Notes under the pieces: generated by a model
What the model was told of the DNA's origin: nothing
Seen by the model: only the letters and a program-made list of their open reading frames with translations
Database searches by the model: none
Translations under genes and position numbers: made by a program
In this document: positions 1-7,309 of the stretch, piece after piece
How positions within the stretch are numbered: the first letter of the stretch is position 1
How the letters are laid out: each line of letters opens with the position of its first letter
Source of the DNA: Qipengyuania pelagi
Lineage (GTDB): Bacteria; Pseudomonadota; Alphaproteobacteria; Sphingomonadales; Sphingomonadaceae
Length of the DNA stretch: 64,000 nucleotides
Reading direction: 5' to 3'
Assembly: GCF_009827295.1 (NCBI RefSeq)
Contig: NZ_WTYD01000004.1
Location: forward strand, 1 to 64,000

Positions 1-38
1 CGTGAAGGGTTCCGGGCGCCGTAGGCGTACGGAAGTCC

Positions 39-55
39 CCGAAGCACGAACCCGC
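39..55. repeat. 17-bp inverted repeat, partner at 2521-2537
   Basis: Positions 39-55 read CCGAAGCACGAACCCGC. Positions 2521-2537 read GCGGGTTCGTGCTCCGG, which is the reverse complement with one mismatch (16 of 17). The two copies bracket the integrase-transposase gene pair, so they may mark the functional ends of the IS91-type element or be remnants of duplicated host sequence. It may also be chance in GC-rich DNA. Confidence 0.35.
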
Positions 56-299
56 GGGCCGCATGCGTTGGGCTATGGGGATTTCGGTTTTCTGTCGATC
101 CAGGTGGCTTGATGACACTGGCTGGGAAGCGTGCCGGATGGGTCAGGTGGGCAGGTCTGTGGCCCGGATTTGGTCAGCAGATCGCTCAATAGCGATGGTG
201 TCATGGCGGTTTTCATGCGACTGATGATCTGCAGGACGAGCGGCGGCATTGCCGGAAGCCTATCACGTGCCCGGTTCGGTGAGATCGAGCCATGCCGGG

Positions 300-1520
300 T
301 CATGGCGCAAATTTCCGGATGGGCGGTATGGAGGATGGCGGCGCGCGTGGTTGCTGCCAGCGCGCAAAGGTCTCGATGACGATCATGTGCCCGCCGCAAT
401 GTGGGCACGGCGGGCGGTAATCTTCTGGCTCATCGGTGATCTCATCTTCTGGAGGTGGCGCGACCTCCAGCAGTTTGCGGGCGAGCGCGATATTGGCCTT
501 GTGCGTGGCACCAGCGAGCAGGCCGTAATGGCGGATACGGTGGAAGCCGGTTGGCAGGACATGGAGCAGGAACCGGCGGATGAACTCGTCGGCGGGCAGC
601 GTCATGACCTGCTGGCGGTCGGTGCCGTCTCGACGATAGTCTTTGTAGCGGAAGATGACATCTTGGCCATCGAACCGGATCAGGCGACTGTTCGATATGG
701 CGACGCGGTGAGTGTAGCGCGAGAGATAGGCGAGCACCGCTTCGGGTCCGGCGAAGGGCGGCTTGGTGTAGACCACCCAGCGCTTCTTGCGCACTGGTGA
801 GAGGTGCTTGAGAAACGTCCGCCGATCAGTCAGCCCGGTCAACTTGCCGAAGAAAGCGAGCCTGCCCGCATTATGCAGCGCCATCAGTCGGGTGAGGAAC
901 AGGCGGCGGAACAAGGCACCCAGCACCCGCACCGGCAGCAGGAAGGCCGGGCGTGACGATATCCATCGCTTGCCATCGGGCGTAATACCGCCACCCGGGA
1001 CGATCATGTGGACATGCGGATGATGCGTCATGGCCGATCCCCATGTGTGAAGCACGGCGGTGATGCCGATCTTTGCGCCGAGGTGCTTCGGGTCGGACGC
1101 AATCGTCATCATGGTCTCTGCCGCAGCCTTGAACAGCAGATCATAGACCAGCGCCTTGTTGGTAAAGGCAATGGCGGCAACCTCGGCCGGCAGGGTAAAC
1201 ACGACGTGGAAGTATCCGACCGGCAGCAGATCGGCTTCGCGCGCTGCCAGCCATGTGCGCGCCGCACCGCCCTGGCACCTGGGGCAGTGCCGGTTACGAC
1301 ACGAGTTGTAGGCGATCCGCCAGTGCCCGCAACAGGCGCAGGCCTCGACATGGCCGCCCAGCGCAGCGGTCCGGCAATGCTCGATCGCTGACATGACCTT
1401 GAGCTGCTGCAGGCTCAGATGTCCTGCATGGGTGGCCCGGTATGCTGGACCAGTAGCGCAGAAGATGTCAGCGACCTCGAACGAGGTGCGCACCAGTTCA
1501 GCCCGGTGGTGTCCCCTCAC
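300..1520 (-). CDS. IS91-family HUH (Y2) transposase
   Basis: This 406-residue protein should nick and transfer one DNA strand during rolling-circle transposition. An N-terminal cysteine cluster (about 61-83: CACC, then CRNRHCPRC) is the zinc-binding domain of IS91 transposases. The HUH motif HPHVH sits at 167-171, and the candidate nucleophile tyrosines are Y265 and Y269 in YLSRYTHRVAI. A late CPHCGG pair near the C-terminus is also usual in the family. The start at 1520 overlaps the end of the upstream recombinase gene by 23 bases, so the two are probably co-transcribed. The length is normal and no frameshift was seen, so it may be active. Confidence 0.93.
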   Translation of the reverse strand: MRGHHRAELVRTSFEVADIFCATGPAYRATHAGHLSLQQLKVMSAIEHCRTAALGGHVEACACCGHWRIAYNSCRNRHCPRCQGGAARTWLAAREADLLPVGYFHVVFTLPAEVAAIAFTNKALVYDLLFKAAAETMMTIASDPKHLGAKIGITAVLHTWGSAMTHHPHVHMIVPGGGITPDGKRWISSRPAFLLPVRVLGALFRRLFLTRLMALHNAGRLAFFGKLTGLTDRRTFLKHLSPVRKKRWVVYTKPPFAGPEAVLAYLSRYTHRVAISNSRLIRFDGQDVIFRYKDYRRDGTDRQQVMTLPADEFIRRFLLHVLPTGFHRIRHYGLLAGATHKANIALARKLLEVAPPPEDEITDEPEDYRPPCPHCGGHMIVIETFARWQQPRAPPSSIPPIRKFAP

Positions 1521-2415
1521 TGGGCAGGAACATGCCTAGCTTGTCGAGCGGACTGGTCACCGCATGCATTGTTCTGGTTGCGACCCTGGTGTAGAAGGCG
1601 GTGTTCTCCAGCTTGGCATGGCCGAGCAATGCCTGGATGATGCGGATATCGATGCCGTCTTCGAGCAGGTGGGTAGCAAAGCTGTGGCGCAGCGTGTGCG
1701 GGCTGACGCGCTTGGCGATCCCTGCAGCCTGTGCCGCCTCGACGACAATGCGGTGCAGTTGCCTTGTGCTGATCGGCTTCATGGCATGCAGGCCAGGGAA
1801 CAGCCAGCCATCATGGTGCATCACGCCTTGCTCACGGCCCAGCTTCCACCATTGCCGCAGCAGGGTGAGCAGATCGGCAGGCAGCATGGCATTGCGATAC
1901 TGGCCGCCTTTGCCGCGTTCGACCCGGAGCAGCATCCGCTCGCTGTCCACGTCGCGCACCTTGAGCATCGCCACTTCGCCCACGCGCAGACCGGCGCCAT
2001 AGGCGACCGACAATGCGGCTTGGTGCTTGAGGCAGGTGGTCGCGCCCAGCAGCCGGACAACTTCATCCCTGCTCAGCACCACCGGCAGCTTGCGCATCTG
2101 CTTCATGCGAACGAGCCGCCGGGCAAGGTCAGGCCGGTCGAGTGTATGGGTGAAGAAGAAGCGCAGTGCCGAAACCACGCTGTTCATGGTTGGTATGGGC
2201 ATGCCTGCTTCACGCTGCTCGACCTGGAAGCGGCGCAGATCTTCCGATGTCGCCGTATCGGGAGGACGCCCAAGGAAGGCGGCGAACCGCCCCACGTCGC
2301 GGACATAATTACGCTGCGTCTCGCGGCTGAAGTGCCGCATGGTCATATCGTCGATCAGCCGCTGACGCAGCGGGCTGACCGGAGTGGCTGGAATAACCGG
2401 TACAAGATCGTTCAT
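1498..2415 (-). CDS. Tyrosine recombinase of the IS91-type element
   Basis: This is a 305-residue phage-integrase-family protein. The N-terminal core-binding SAM-like domain spans about 10-95, and the catalytic domain follows. The catalytic residues are visible: R144 (GAGLRVGE), H240-x-x-R243 (HTLRH), H266 (LLGHAKLE) and Y275 (TAFYTRV). Recombinases of this kind commonly sit directly upstream of IS91 transposases and overlap them, as here. Their exact role in transposition is not settled; resolution or circle processing is a reasonable inference. The protein looks complete and is the first gene of the pair. Confidence 0.92.
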   Translation of the reverse strand: MNDLVPVIPATPVSPLRQRLIDDMTMRHFSRETQRNYVRDVGRFAAFLGRPPDTATSEDLRRFQVEQREAGMPIPTMNSVVSALRFFFTHTLDRPDLARRLVRMKQMRKLPVVLSRDEVVRLLGATTCLKHQAALSVAYGAGLRVGEVAMLKVRDVDSERMLLRVERGKGGQYRNAMLPADLLTLLRQWWKLGREQGVMHHDGWLFPGLHAMKPISTRQLHRIVVEAAQAAGIAKRVSPHTLRHSFATHLLEDGIDIRIIQALLGHAKLENTAFYTRVATRTMHAVTSPLDKLGMFLPSEGTPPG

Positions 2416-2610
2416 CGCTCGACTCCTCAGTTGAAGGAGCCGGAATGTTCGGCCTTGATCAGTCCCCGCGCTACGCCTGTCGTTCTACTTCACCCCCTCC
2501 GCCAGCACCCCTCCCGCGCAGCGGGTTCGTGCTCCGGCCCAACTCCGGTCATTCCCGCCGCTCTGATCTTCGTATCCACAGGATTCATACCTCTGGGTGT
2601 AGGTATATCG

Positions 2611-2897
2611 AACCTGTTGATGATCGGGCCTCCGGGGGCGGGAAAGTCACTGTTGGCGAGTTGCCTGCCCGGCATCCTCCCAGAGCTGTCACCGGCGGAG
2701 GCGCTCGAGGTCAGCATGGTCCAGTCGGTCGCGGGCACGCTGGAAGAGGGCCGCATCAGCCGCGCCCGCCCGTTTCGCGCCCCGCATCACTCGGCGAGCA
2801 TGGCCGCGCTGACGGGTGGCGGATTGAAGGTGAAGCCGGGCGAGGTCAGCCTGGCGCATCTGGGCGTGCTGTTTCTCGACGAATTGCCGGAATTCCA
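2611..2897 (+). pseudogene. comM: comM (YifB-family AAA+ ATPase), central fragment
   Basis: This 95-codon fragment encodes the Walker A region (MIGPPGAGKS), the conserved RPFRAPHHSAS stretch and the Walker B region (LGVLFLDELPEF) of the Mg-chelatase-like ATPase ComM. ComM is a hexameric helicase that promotes branch migration during natural transformation. It begins abruptly at 2611, where an IS91-type element abuts it, and ends at 2897, where the genomic island begins. The reading frame continues exactly into the 3' fragment at 19101 (PEF then QRPVLDSL). The gene is therefore split by two insertions and should be inactive. Confidence 0.93.
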
Positions 2898-2923
2898 CGG
2901 TATGGTGGAGTTATTGCACCAAA
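2887..2923. other. Left attachment junction of the comM island
   Basis: The 11-bp sequence CCGGAATTCCA (2887-2897) belongs to comM and recurs at the right junction (19101-19111). Directly inside it, 2898-2923 begins CGGTATGGTGGAGTTATTG and is the inverted copy of 19078-19103 with one mismatch in 26. Joining right and left ends gives a near-symmetric sequence of about 60 bp centred on GAATTCCA. This is the size and form expected of an attP site for a large serine integrase; a transposon end with target duplication is the alternative. Confidence 0.8.
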
Positions 2924-2968
2924 ATATCCTACTGAAGAATAACAGATTTTTCGTTAACAATCGAGTCC

Positions 2969-3451
2969 ATGACGACCGCAGATCAGATACCCGAACTTCC
3001 TTCTATTGACCGCCCCAATGTCCTATCAGGCTTGATGACGAAGCGCAGCGAGATAGCAGGCCTCGTTGAGGGTTTACAGGACAGGTTGCGGGAAGCGCTG
3101 ATCAACCTCGATCACATCGACCAGACGATCCTGCTTTTCGATCCCGAGGCCGATTTAACGGAAGTGAAGGCGAAGCCACTGCCTCCGCGCCATGTTGCCT
3201 TCAAGGGGCAGGTTACGCGCTCCATACTGCATATGCTTCGGACAACGGGCGATGCGCTGGATAGCAAGGCTATAACACTTCGCCTAATGGCCGAGCGCGA
3301 GCTCAATGCGGCCGATGTCAGACTGCTGAAGACGATACAGAAGAGGGTAGGCGCGGCCCTGAGGAATTTGCGTGACCGAGAACTGCTGGTTTCACGTCAA
3401 GGCGAGAAAGGTCTGCTGTTGTGGTCTTTGAGAGCAACGAATGCTGAATGA
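2969..3451 (+). CDS. Hypothetical island protein next to the left attachment junction
   Basis: I do not recognise a named family in this 160-residue protein. Residues about 25-60 look like a helical, possibly coiled segment. Residues 75-150 (GQVTRSILHMLRTTGDALDSKAITLRL through QKRVGAALRNLRDRELLV, quoted only at its ends) read like a winged-helix fold with alternating helices and a basic end. It starts 45 bases inside the island terminal repeat and ends one base before the stop of the convergent RepB-like gene. No clear ribosome binding site precedes the ATG. A DNA-binding accessory role, such as control of excision, is a guess from position only. Confidence 0.7.
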   Translation: MTTADQIPELPSIDRPNVLSGLMTKRSEIAGLVEGLQDRLREALINLDHIDQTILLFDPEADLTEVKAKPLPPRHVAFKGQVTRSILHMLRTTGDALDSKAITLRLMAERELNAADVRLLKTIQKRVGAALRNLRDRELLVSRQGEKGLLLWSLRATNAE

Positions 3452-3452
3452 T

Positions 3453-4340
3453 CTACGTGGCAGCGTCCAGCGTGCCCGCGGCCACGATGTTATGGAACTC
3501 GGCGAGGATCTCAGGATGCTTGTCTTGGACATAGGCCGATATCGCATCGTTCGCGATGAGGCGTTCGACATAGCGCGATGCCAGGACGAGATGGAGGACA
3601 TCGTCGCCGAATGTGGCTTCGACTGCCCGGAAGTCCTTGTTTAGGGATTCGAGCTCCCGTTCCATCCGCGCCATCTGTTCGGGCGTAACGCCCTTTACCC
3701 TCTTCGGCCGTTCAGGCCTGGCGAGGTCTTCCTGTCTGGTCGCTGCGAGGATGGCCTTCGCATAGGTGGCGGTGAAATTGTTCATCGATGCCATCAGCTC
3801 AGCGGTGGCGAACTGCCGCTCCGGCTTCATCCTGCGCAAGGTATCGAAGACCTGCGGATTGACTGGGCGATCCTTCAGGATGTCGACCGCTTCTGGAGCG
3901 ATGCCGTCCAGCAGCTTGCTCCGGCGTTGGACCAGCTTCGCATCGATCCCGAGCGCGGCGGCGATCATGCTGGCAGGAACGCCGCGATCGAGCGCCCGCT
4001 GGATCATGTAATGTTCCTGGACGGTCGCAAGCCGGTTCACCCGCTTGTTGTAGGTGAAGGCCTCGTCGTCATCGGCGATGATGCATGGCGCGGTCGCTTT
4101 TCCCTCTTCCATGATGGCATGCAGCCGCAGATGCCCATCCAGTAGCAAGTGTCGACCCGAGGAGTCCGCCTTGGTTACCGCGAGTGGCTCGATTACTCCT
4201 ATTTTCTTTATGGAGGTTGCGATCCTCGCATATTTCCTCGAGCCGGTTATGCGTGCCGTCATGGGCCGCAACGGCAGCAGGCTTTCCACGGGAAGGTCGA
4301 GCACCTTCTGTTCGAACGATATACGTATTGCTTCGCTCAT
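3453..4340 (-). CDS. ParB-like protein with RepB C-terminal-type region
   Basis: This 295-residue protein has a ParB-type N-terminal region: a LLDGHLRLHA box at about 66-75 and a YNKRVNRLATVQEH segment at about 97-110, in the places where ParB proteins have their nucleotide-binding boxes. A helix-turn-helix follows at about 122-140, and a long basic helical C-terminus resembles the RepB plasmid-partition family. It is the last gene of the recombinase-ParB-ParB operon and starts one base after the previous stop. No ParA-type ATPase is encoded nearby, so classic partition is unlikely. A role in organising recombination sites or maintaining the excised form is inferred. Confidence 0.82.
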   Translation of the reverse strand: MSEAIRISFEQKVLDLPVESLLPLRPMTARITGSRKYARIATSIKKIGVIEPLAVTKADSSGRHLLLDGHLRLHAIMEEGKATAPCIIADDDEAFTYNKRVNRLATVQEHYMIQRALDRGVPASMIAAALGIDAKLVQRRSKLLDGIAPEAVDILKDRPVNPQVFDTLRRMKPERQFATAELMASMNNFTATYAKAILAATRQEDLARPERPKRVKGVTPEQMARMERELESLNKDFRAVEATFGDDVLHLVLASRYVERLIANDAISAYVQDKHPEILAEFHNIVAAGTLDAAT

Positions 4341-4341
4341 C

Positions 4342-5214
4342 TCATGCCTCCGCGAGGCCGAGTCGTTCAGCGATTGGCTGCGGTAGAGTGGTCATTCCTT
4401 CGGCTCGCAAGAGCGCGACGAAATGATCCTCGGCCAGTAGGCGACCCATCGCCGAAGTGATGAACGCAAGGCGCCCTTGTGCCAGTCCTGCTTTCTTGAG
4501 CAACTGGCGTTGCCGATCGACTTCCTTCTGATAGGCGCGTACCAGTGCCGCGGAGGTCGGAGCGGCGGTTCGCGGCTTGCCGGTCCTGATGCTCTTGATG
4601 CCTTTACCGATCAGATTGCGGTCATCGACTATACGGCGGATGGCGAGGATCTGATCGCCCGGAAGGCTTCCGTTCTCGTAGGCCTCGGTCAGCGCGCGCT
4701 GCACGTCCTCGTCGTCGGCCTTGGATATCTCGGCGGCGATCGTGTGCGGGATAATGCCGCGCTCGACGGCATCGAGCAGGCGTTCCTCTCCCCGTTCGAG
4801 CAGGCCGACGATCGAATGCACATATTCTGCACTGAAACCGATCTTCTCACCGATTGCAGAATGCGTGTAGCCCTGCTCGCGTAGACGTCCGACCTCCCGG
4901 ATGAGTTCGAGTGGTGAAAGATTTCGCCGGGCGAGGTTCTCGACCAGGCTCATGACGAAGCATTCCTCGCGGGTCGCATCGACGATCATTGCGGGGATCA
5001 TGGATTGGCCGAGCTTCTCGAAGGCTTCCTTCCGCCCTTGCCCACAGACGAGTTCGTAGCCGTTGCCAACTTCCGCTCTGCGGACCGTGATCGGGCGTTT
5101 CAGTCCGACCTTCGCTATGCTGTCGACCAGTTCTTCGAAGATGCGCTTGTTGCGCGCCCTCGGATTGAGGACCTCTATCGTTTTGATCGGAATGCTGATG
5201 ATCTCGCCGTTCAT
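4342..5214 (-). CDS. ParB/RepB/Spo0J-family protein
   Basis: This is a 290-residue protein with a recognisable ParB N-terminal domain. The GYELVCGQGRKEAFEKLG segment (about 53-70) and ENLARRNLSPLE (about 92-103) correspond to the CTP-binding boxes of ParB. A helix-turn-helix lies at about 115-140 (THSAIGEKIGFSAEYVHSIV). The start at 5214 was chosen because the ATG overlaps the recombinase stop codon as ATGA and the ParB domain begins immediately; a longer frame upstream lacks any domain. Translational coupling to the recombinase suggests the proteins work together. ParB proteins normally bind parS and slide as CTP clamps; whether this one does is unknown. Confidence 0.85.
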   Translation of the reverse strand: MNGEIISIPIKTIEVLNPRARNKRIFEELVDSIAKVGLKRPITVRRAEVGNGYELVCGQGRKEAFEKLGQSMIPAMIVDATREECFVMSLVENLARRNLSPLELIREVGRLREQGYTHSAIGEKIGFSAEYVHSIVGLLERGEERLLDAVERGIIPHTIAAEISKADDEDVQRALTEAYENGSLPGDQILAIRRIVDDRNLIGKGIKSIRTGKPRTAAPTSAALVRAYQKEVDRQRQLLKKAGLAQGRLAFITSAMGRLLAEDHFVALLRAEGMTTLPQPIAERLGLAEA

Positions 5215-6791
5215 GCTGCCCGTCCGATCGGGTGGCGCCTGAGCATGTGATATAGAGGATCGAGATCGTCGGTGCGATACGCGTCCAGAGCGATGCCGTT
5301 CTCCTCGCCCATCCGCATCGTTGCCAGTCGCCCGACGTCGAGCCACGGCAGGAGGTAATAGTCGCGGACGGTTCGGTTATCCGGGTTCATCCTGACGGCG
5401 AGAGTGATGTCGGGTCGGTGCCTGCTATCGAAGCGCAGCTTCCAGCGAAGCGAACCGGCAGCGGTTTCGGTACAACGGATCATGACGAGCGAGATTGATA
5501 TCTCACCGTTGGCCACGATGATATCGGTCTGGGGATCGACCTCAATGCCTATGGCCATTTCGCGGATGCGCTCGACTGTATGTTCGAACGCATCACGCTG
5601 CAGAAGCCGCAGCACACGGTTGGTCTCGAGGTAGCGATAGTCGCGATCGGGCGTATAGCCGATCAGCTGGTATGCCCGCACGAGGCTGCCGAACCTATGC
5701 CGATACGCGGCAGTGGATGGCATCTCGTCGTCTTCGTCGATCAACAGCCCCGATAGTTCACCTCTCGATGCCAAGAGGTTCGACAGCATGGCGAGCAGCT
5801 CGTCGTCGGTGAAGCGCCGCGCCCGCGCAGCTAGGATCGCCTGTGCCGCATCGAACAGCTCGCGATCGATGATTGCTGCGAATGCACCGTCCCCTCGCAC
5901 CCACATCTCCGGCTCGTTGACGACCCGTTTGCGCTTCAGCTTATTGGATATGCGGTTGTAGACGTTGTTCCCGATGTATTTCTCGTTGATGAGGATCTGC
6001 CGAACCGTTGCCCTGGTCCATGTGCGCCCGAGGTCGGTAGTGACGCCTTCGTGGTTCAGTATCTCGGCGATCTCGCGTTCGGAGTGGCGCTGCAGAACGA
6101 ACATGCGGTAGATCCGTTCAACGATCCTGACCTCGTCTTCCGGGCCCGGGACGAGAATCACCCGATCCGTCTGAAGGCTTTTGTGCTCGCCGCGTGCGAG
6201 AGGGGCCTTCGGTTCGTCCCGCTCGTTCACGAGATGGCGACGCAAACCATAACCAGCGGGGCCTCCCTGACGGTAACCGAGCCGGATCAGGCGGCATTGT
6301 CCCGTAAAAACCTTGGCAGAGAGTTCGCGGCTGTATTCTCCTGCCATCGCCCGCTTGATGTTTTTCATGACAGTGGACGGCAGGCTGCCGTCGTTGTCGA
6401 ACTGCTCTGCGCAGTAATGGATGTTGATGCCGCGCTCGCGGCAGATGAATTCGTAGTATGCGCTTTCGTCGGCATCCTGGAAGCGGCCCCACCGACTAAT
6501 GTCGTAGACGAGGATAGCCTCGTAATCGGCACGCCCTTGTTGGACATCGTCGATGAGGCGCTTGAGCGAATCCCGTCCTGCGATGCTGAGGCCGCTGCGT
6601 CCTTCGTCGGCATAGGTCCTGACGATCTCGAAATTCCGTCGCGCGGCGTAGGCTTCGATGATCTCGGCCTGGTTCTCGGTCGAATAGCGCTGATGGTCTG
6701 TAGACATGCGCACGTATTGCGCTGCCCTTGTCTTCGTCTTTTTTCCTTCTGCTTCCATCTTGCCTGGCACCGGGTCTAGTGAGTCGGGCAT
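5211..6791 (-). CDS. Large serine recombinase, probable island integrase
   Basis: The N-terminal resolvase domain (about 22-160) holds the nucleophile serine S30 in YVRMSTDHQ and the arginines of VYDISRWGRF (about 95-104). A recombinase domain follows (about 175-280, with GYGLRRHL and WTRATVRQILINEKYIG). The usual zinc ribbon of large serine integrases is not visible, since no paired cysteines occur after residue 200; the C-terminal 200 residues are of a different type. The start at 6791 is supported by GGGAGA four bases upstream; the frame extends further upstream but without domain content. Together with the attP-like island ends, this is the best candidate for the integrase. It heads the operon with two ParB-like genes. 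Confidence 0.9.
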   Translation of the reverse strand: MPDSLDPVPGKMEAEGKKTKTRAAQYVRMSTDHQRYSTENQAEIIEAYAARRNFEIVRTYADEGRSGLSIAGRDSLKRLIDDVQQGRADYEAILVYDISRWGRFQDADESAYYEFICRERGINIHYCAEQFDNDGSLPSTVMKNIKRAMAGEYSRELSAKVFTGQCRLIRLGYRQGGPAGYGLRRHLVNERDEPKAPLARGEHKSLQTDRVILVPGPEDEVRIVERIYRMFVLQRHSEREIAEILNHEGVTTDLGRTWTRATVRQILINEKYIGNNVYNRISNKLKRKRVVNEPEMWVRGDGAFAAIIDRELFDAAQAILAARARRFTDDELLAMLSNLLASRGELSGLLIDEDDEMPSTAAYRHRFGSLVRAYQLIGYTPDRDYRYLETNRVLRLLQRDAFEHTVERIREMAIGIEVDPQTDIIVANGEISISLVMIRCTETAAGSLRWKLRFDSRHRPDITLAVRMNPDNRTVRDYYLLPWLDVGRLATMRMGEENGIALDAYRTDDLDPLYHMLRRHPIGRAA

Positions 6792-6833
6792 TTCTCCCGA
6801 TGAACCCGTTCGGCATAAGGGGAGTATGGTGGA

Positions 6834-7220
6834 ATGTCTTTTTCGACGGATGACCGAAAACTTCGCGGTGAAAACGGAAATCGGTTTCCGATCGATCCCG
6901 CTGCGGAAACGGGAGCGTTGCTGGCGGAGGTGGTGGCAGAGGCTTTGAAGGCGGACTTCGGCACCATACCATCCCATGTGAAGCATCTGGCGCGTCTGAC
7001 CGGAACCAATGAACGGACGGTCCACAACTGGCTGCTGGCTCGCAATGGACCCAGTGGCACGGCGCTCGTCGTCCTCATGCGTCACTCGGATGCGGTGACC
7101 GAGGCTGTTCTTGCGTTAGCAAATCGCAACGAACATTCCGCGGCGATCAGACTTATGAAGATGAAGAACATTGTTCGCACCAAGGCGCTGGAGCTCGTAG
7201 AGTGTCTGGGTCCAGTATGA
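6834..7220 (+). CDS. Small HTH-type protein divergent from the recombinase
   Basis: This 128-residue protein contains a probable helix-turn-helix at about 50-72 (VKHLARLTGTNERTVHNWL), followed by SGTALVVLMRHSDAVTEAVLALA, a pattern seen in small regulators on alphaproteobacterial mobile elements. It is transcribed away from the recombinase gene across a gap of only 42 bases, so it may regulate both genes. That gap contains GTATGGTGGA (6824-6833), identical to ten bases of the island terminal repeat. Its 3' end converges with the nucleosidase-like gene. The function is inferred from fold and position. Confidence 0.72.
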   Translation: MSFSTDDRKLRGENGNRFPIDPAAETGALLAEVVAEALKADFGTIPSHVKHLARLTGTNERTVHNWLLARNGPSGTALVVLMRHSDAVTEAVLALANRNEHSAAIRLMKMKNIVRTKALELVECLGPV

Positions 7221-7309
7221 AGCTTTTACTGGGAGAGGCTCTGCGTCCAAAGACATGGATTGTGAGCGCTTAGCTGTCCTGCCCTTCTCCACGACCCGAT
7301 CCTGCACGA

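Larger units (their letters stand above)
1..2610 (-). mobile_element. IS91-type insertion element with tyrosine recombinase, inserted in comM
   Basis: Two overlapping minus-strand genes, a phage-integrase-type recombinase followed by an IS91-family HUH transposase, fill this segment. The right boundary is placed at about 2610, because comM coding sequence resumes abruptly at 2611 with the codons for NLLMIGPPGAGKS. The left boundary is not in view or not recognisable: positions 1-299 lie downstream of the transposase, hold no convincing gene, and I see no comM sequence there. Elements of this family move by rolling-circle single-strand transfer and usually lack classical terminal inverted repeats, which fits the absence of obvious ends. 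The 5' part of comM should lie left of this window if the insertion was simple. Confidence 0.7.

Noticed and set aside
73-408. A 111-codon minus-strand frame at the left edge
   Set aside because: It overlaps the transposase C-terminus in another frame, is rich in Pro, Arg and Ser, and shows no domain.
1564-3009. A 481-codon plus-strand frame crossing the integrase, comM and the island edge
   Set aside because: It is antisense to the tyrosine recombinase and merely reads into the real comM fragment; no single protein is implied.
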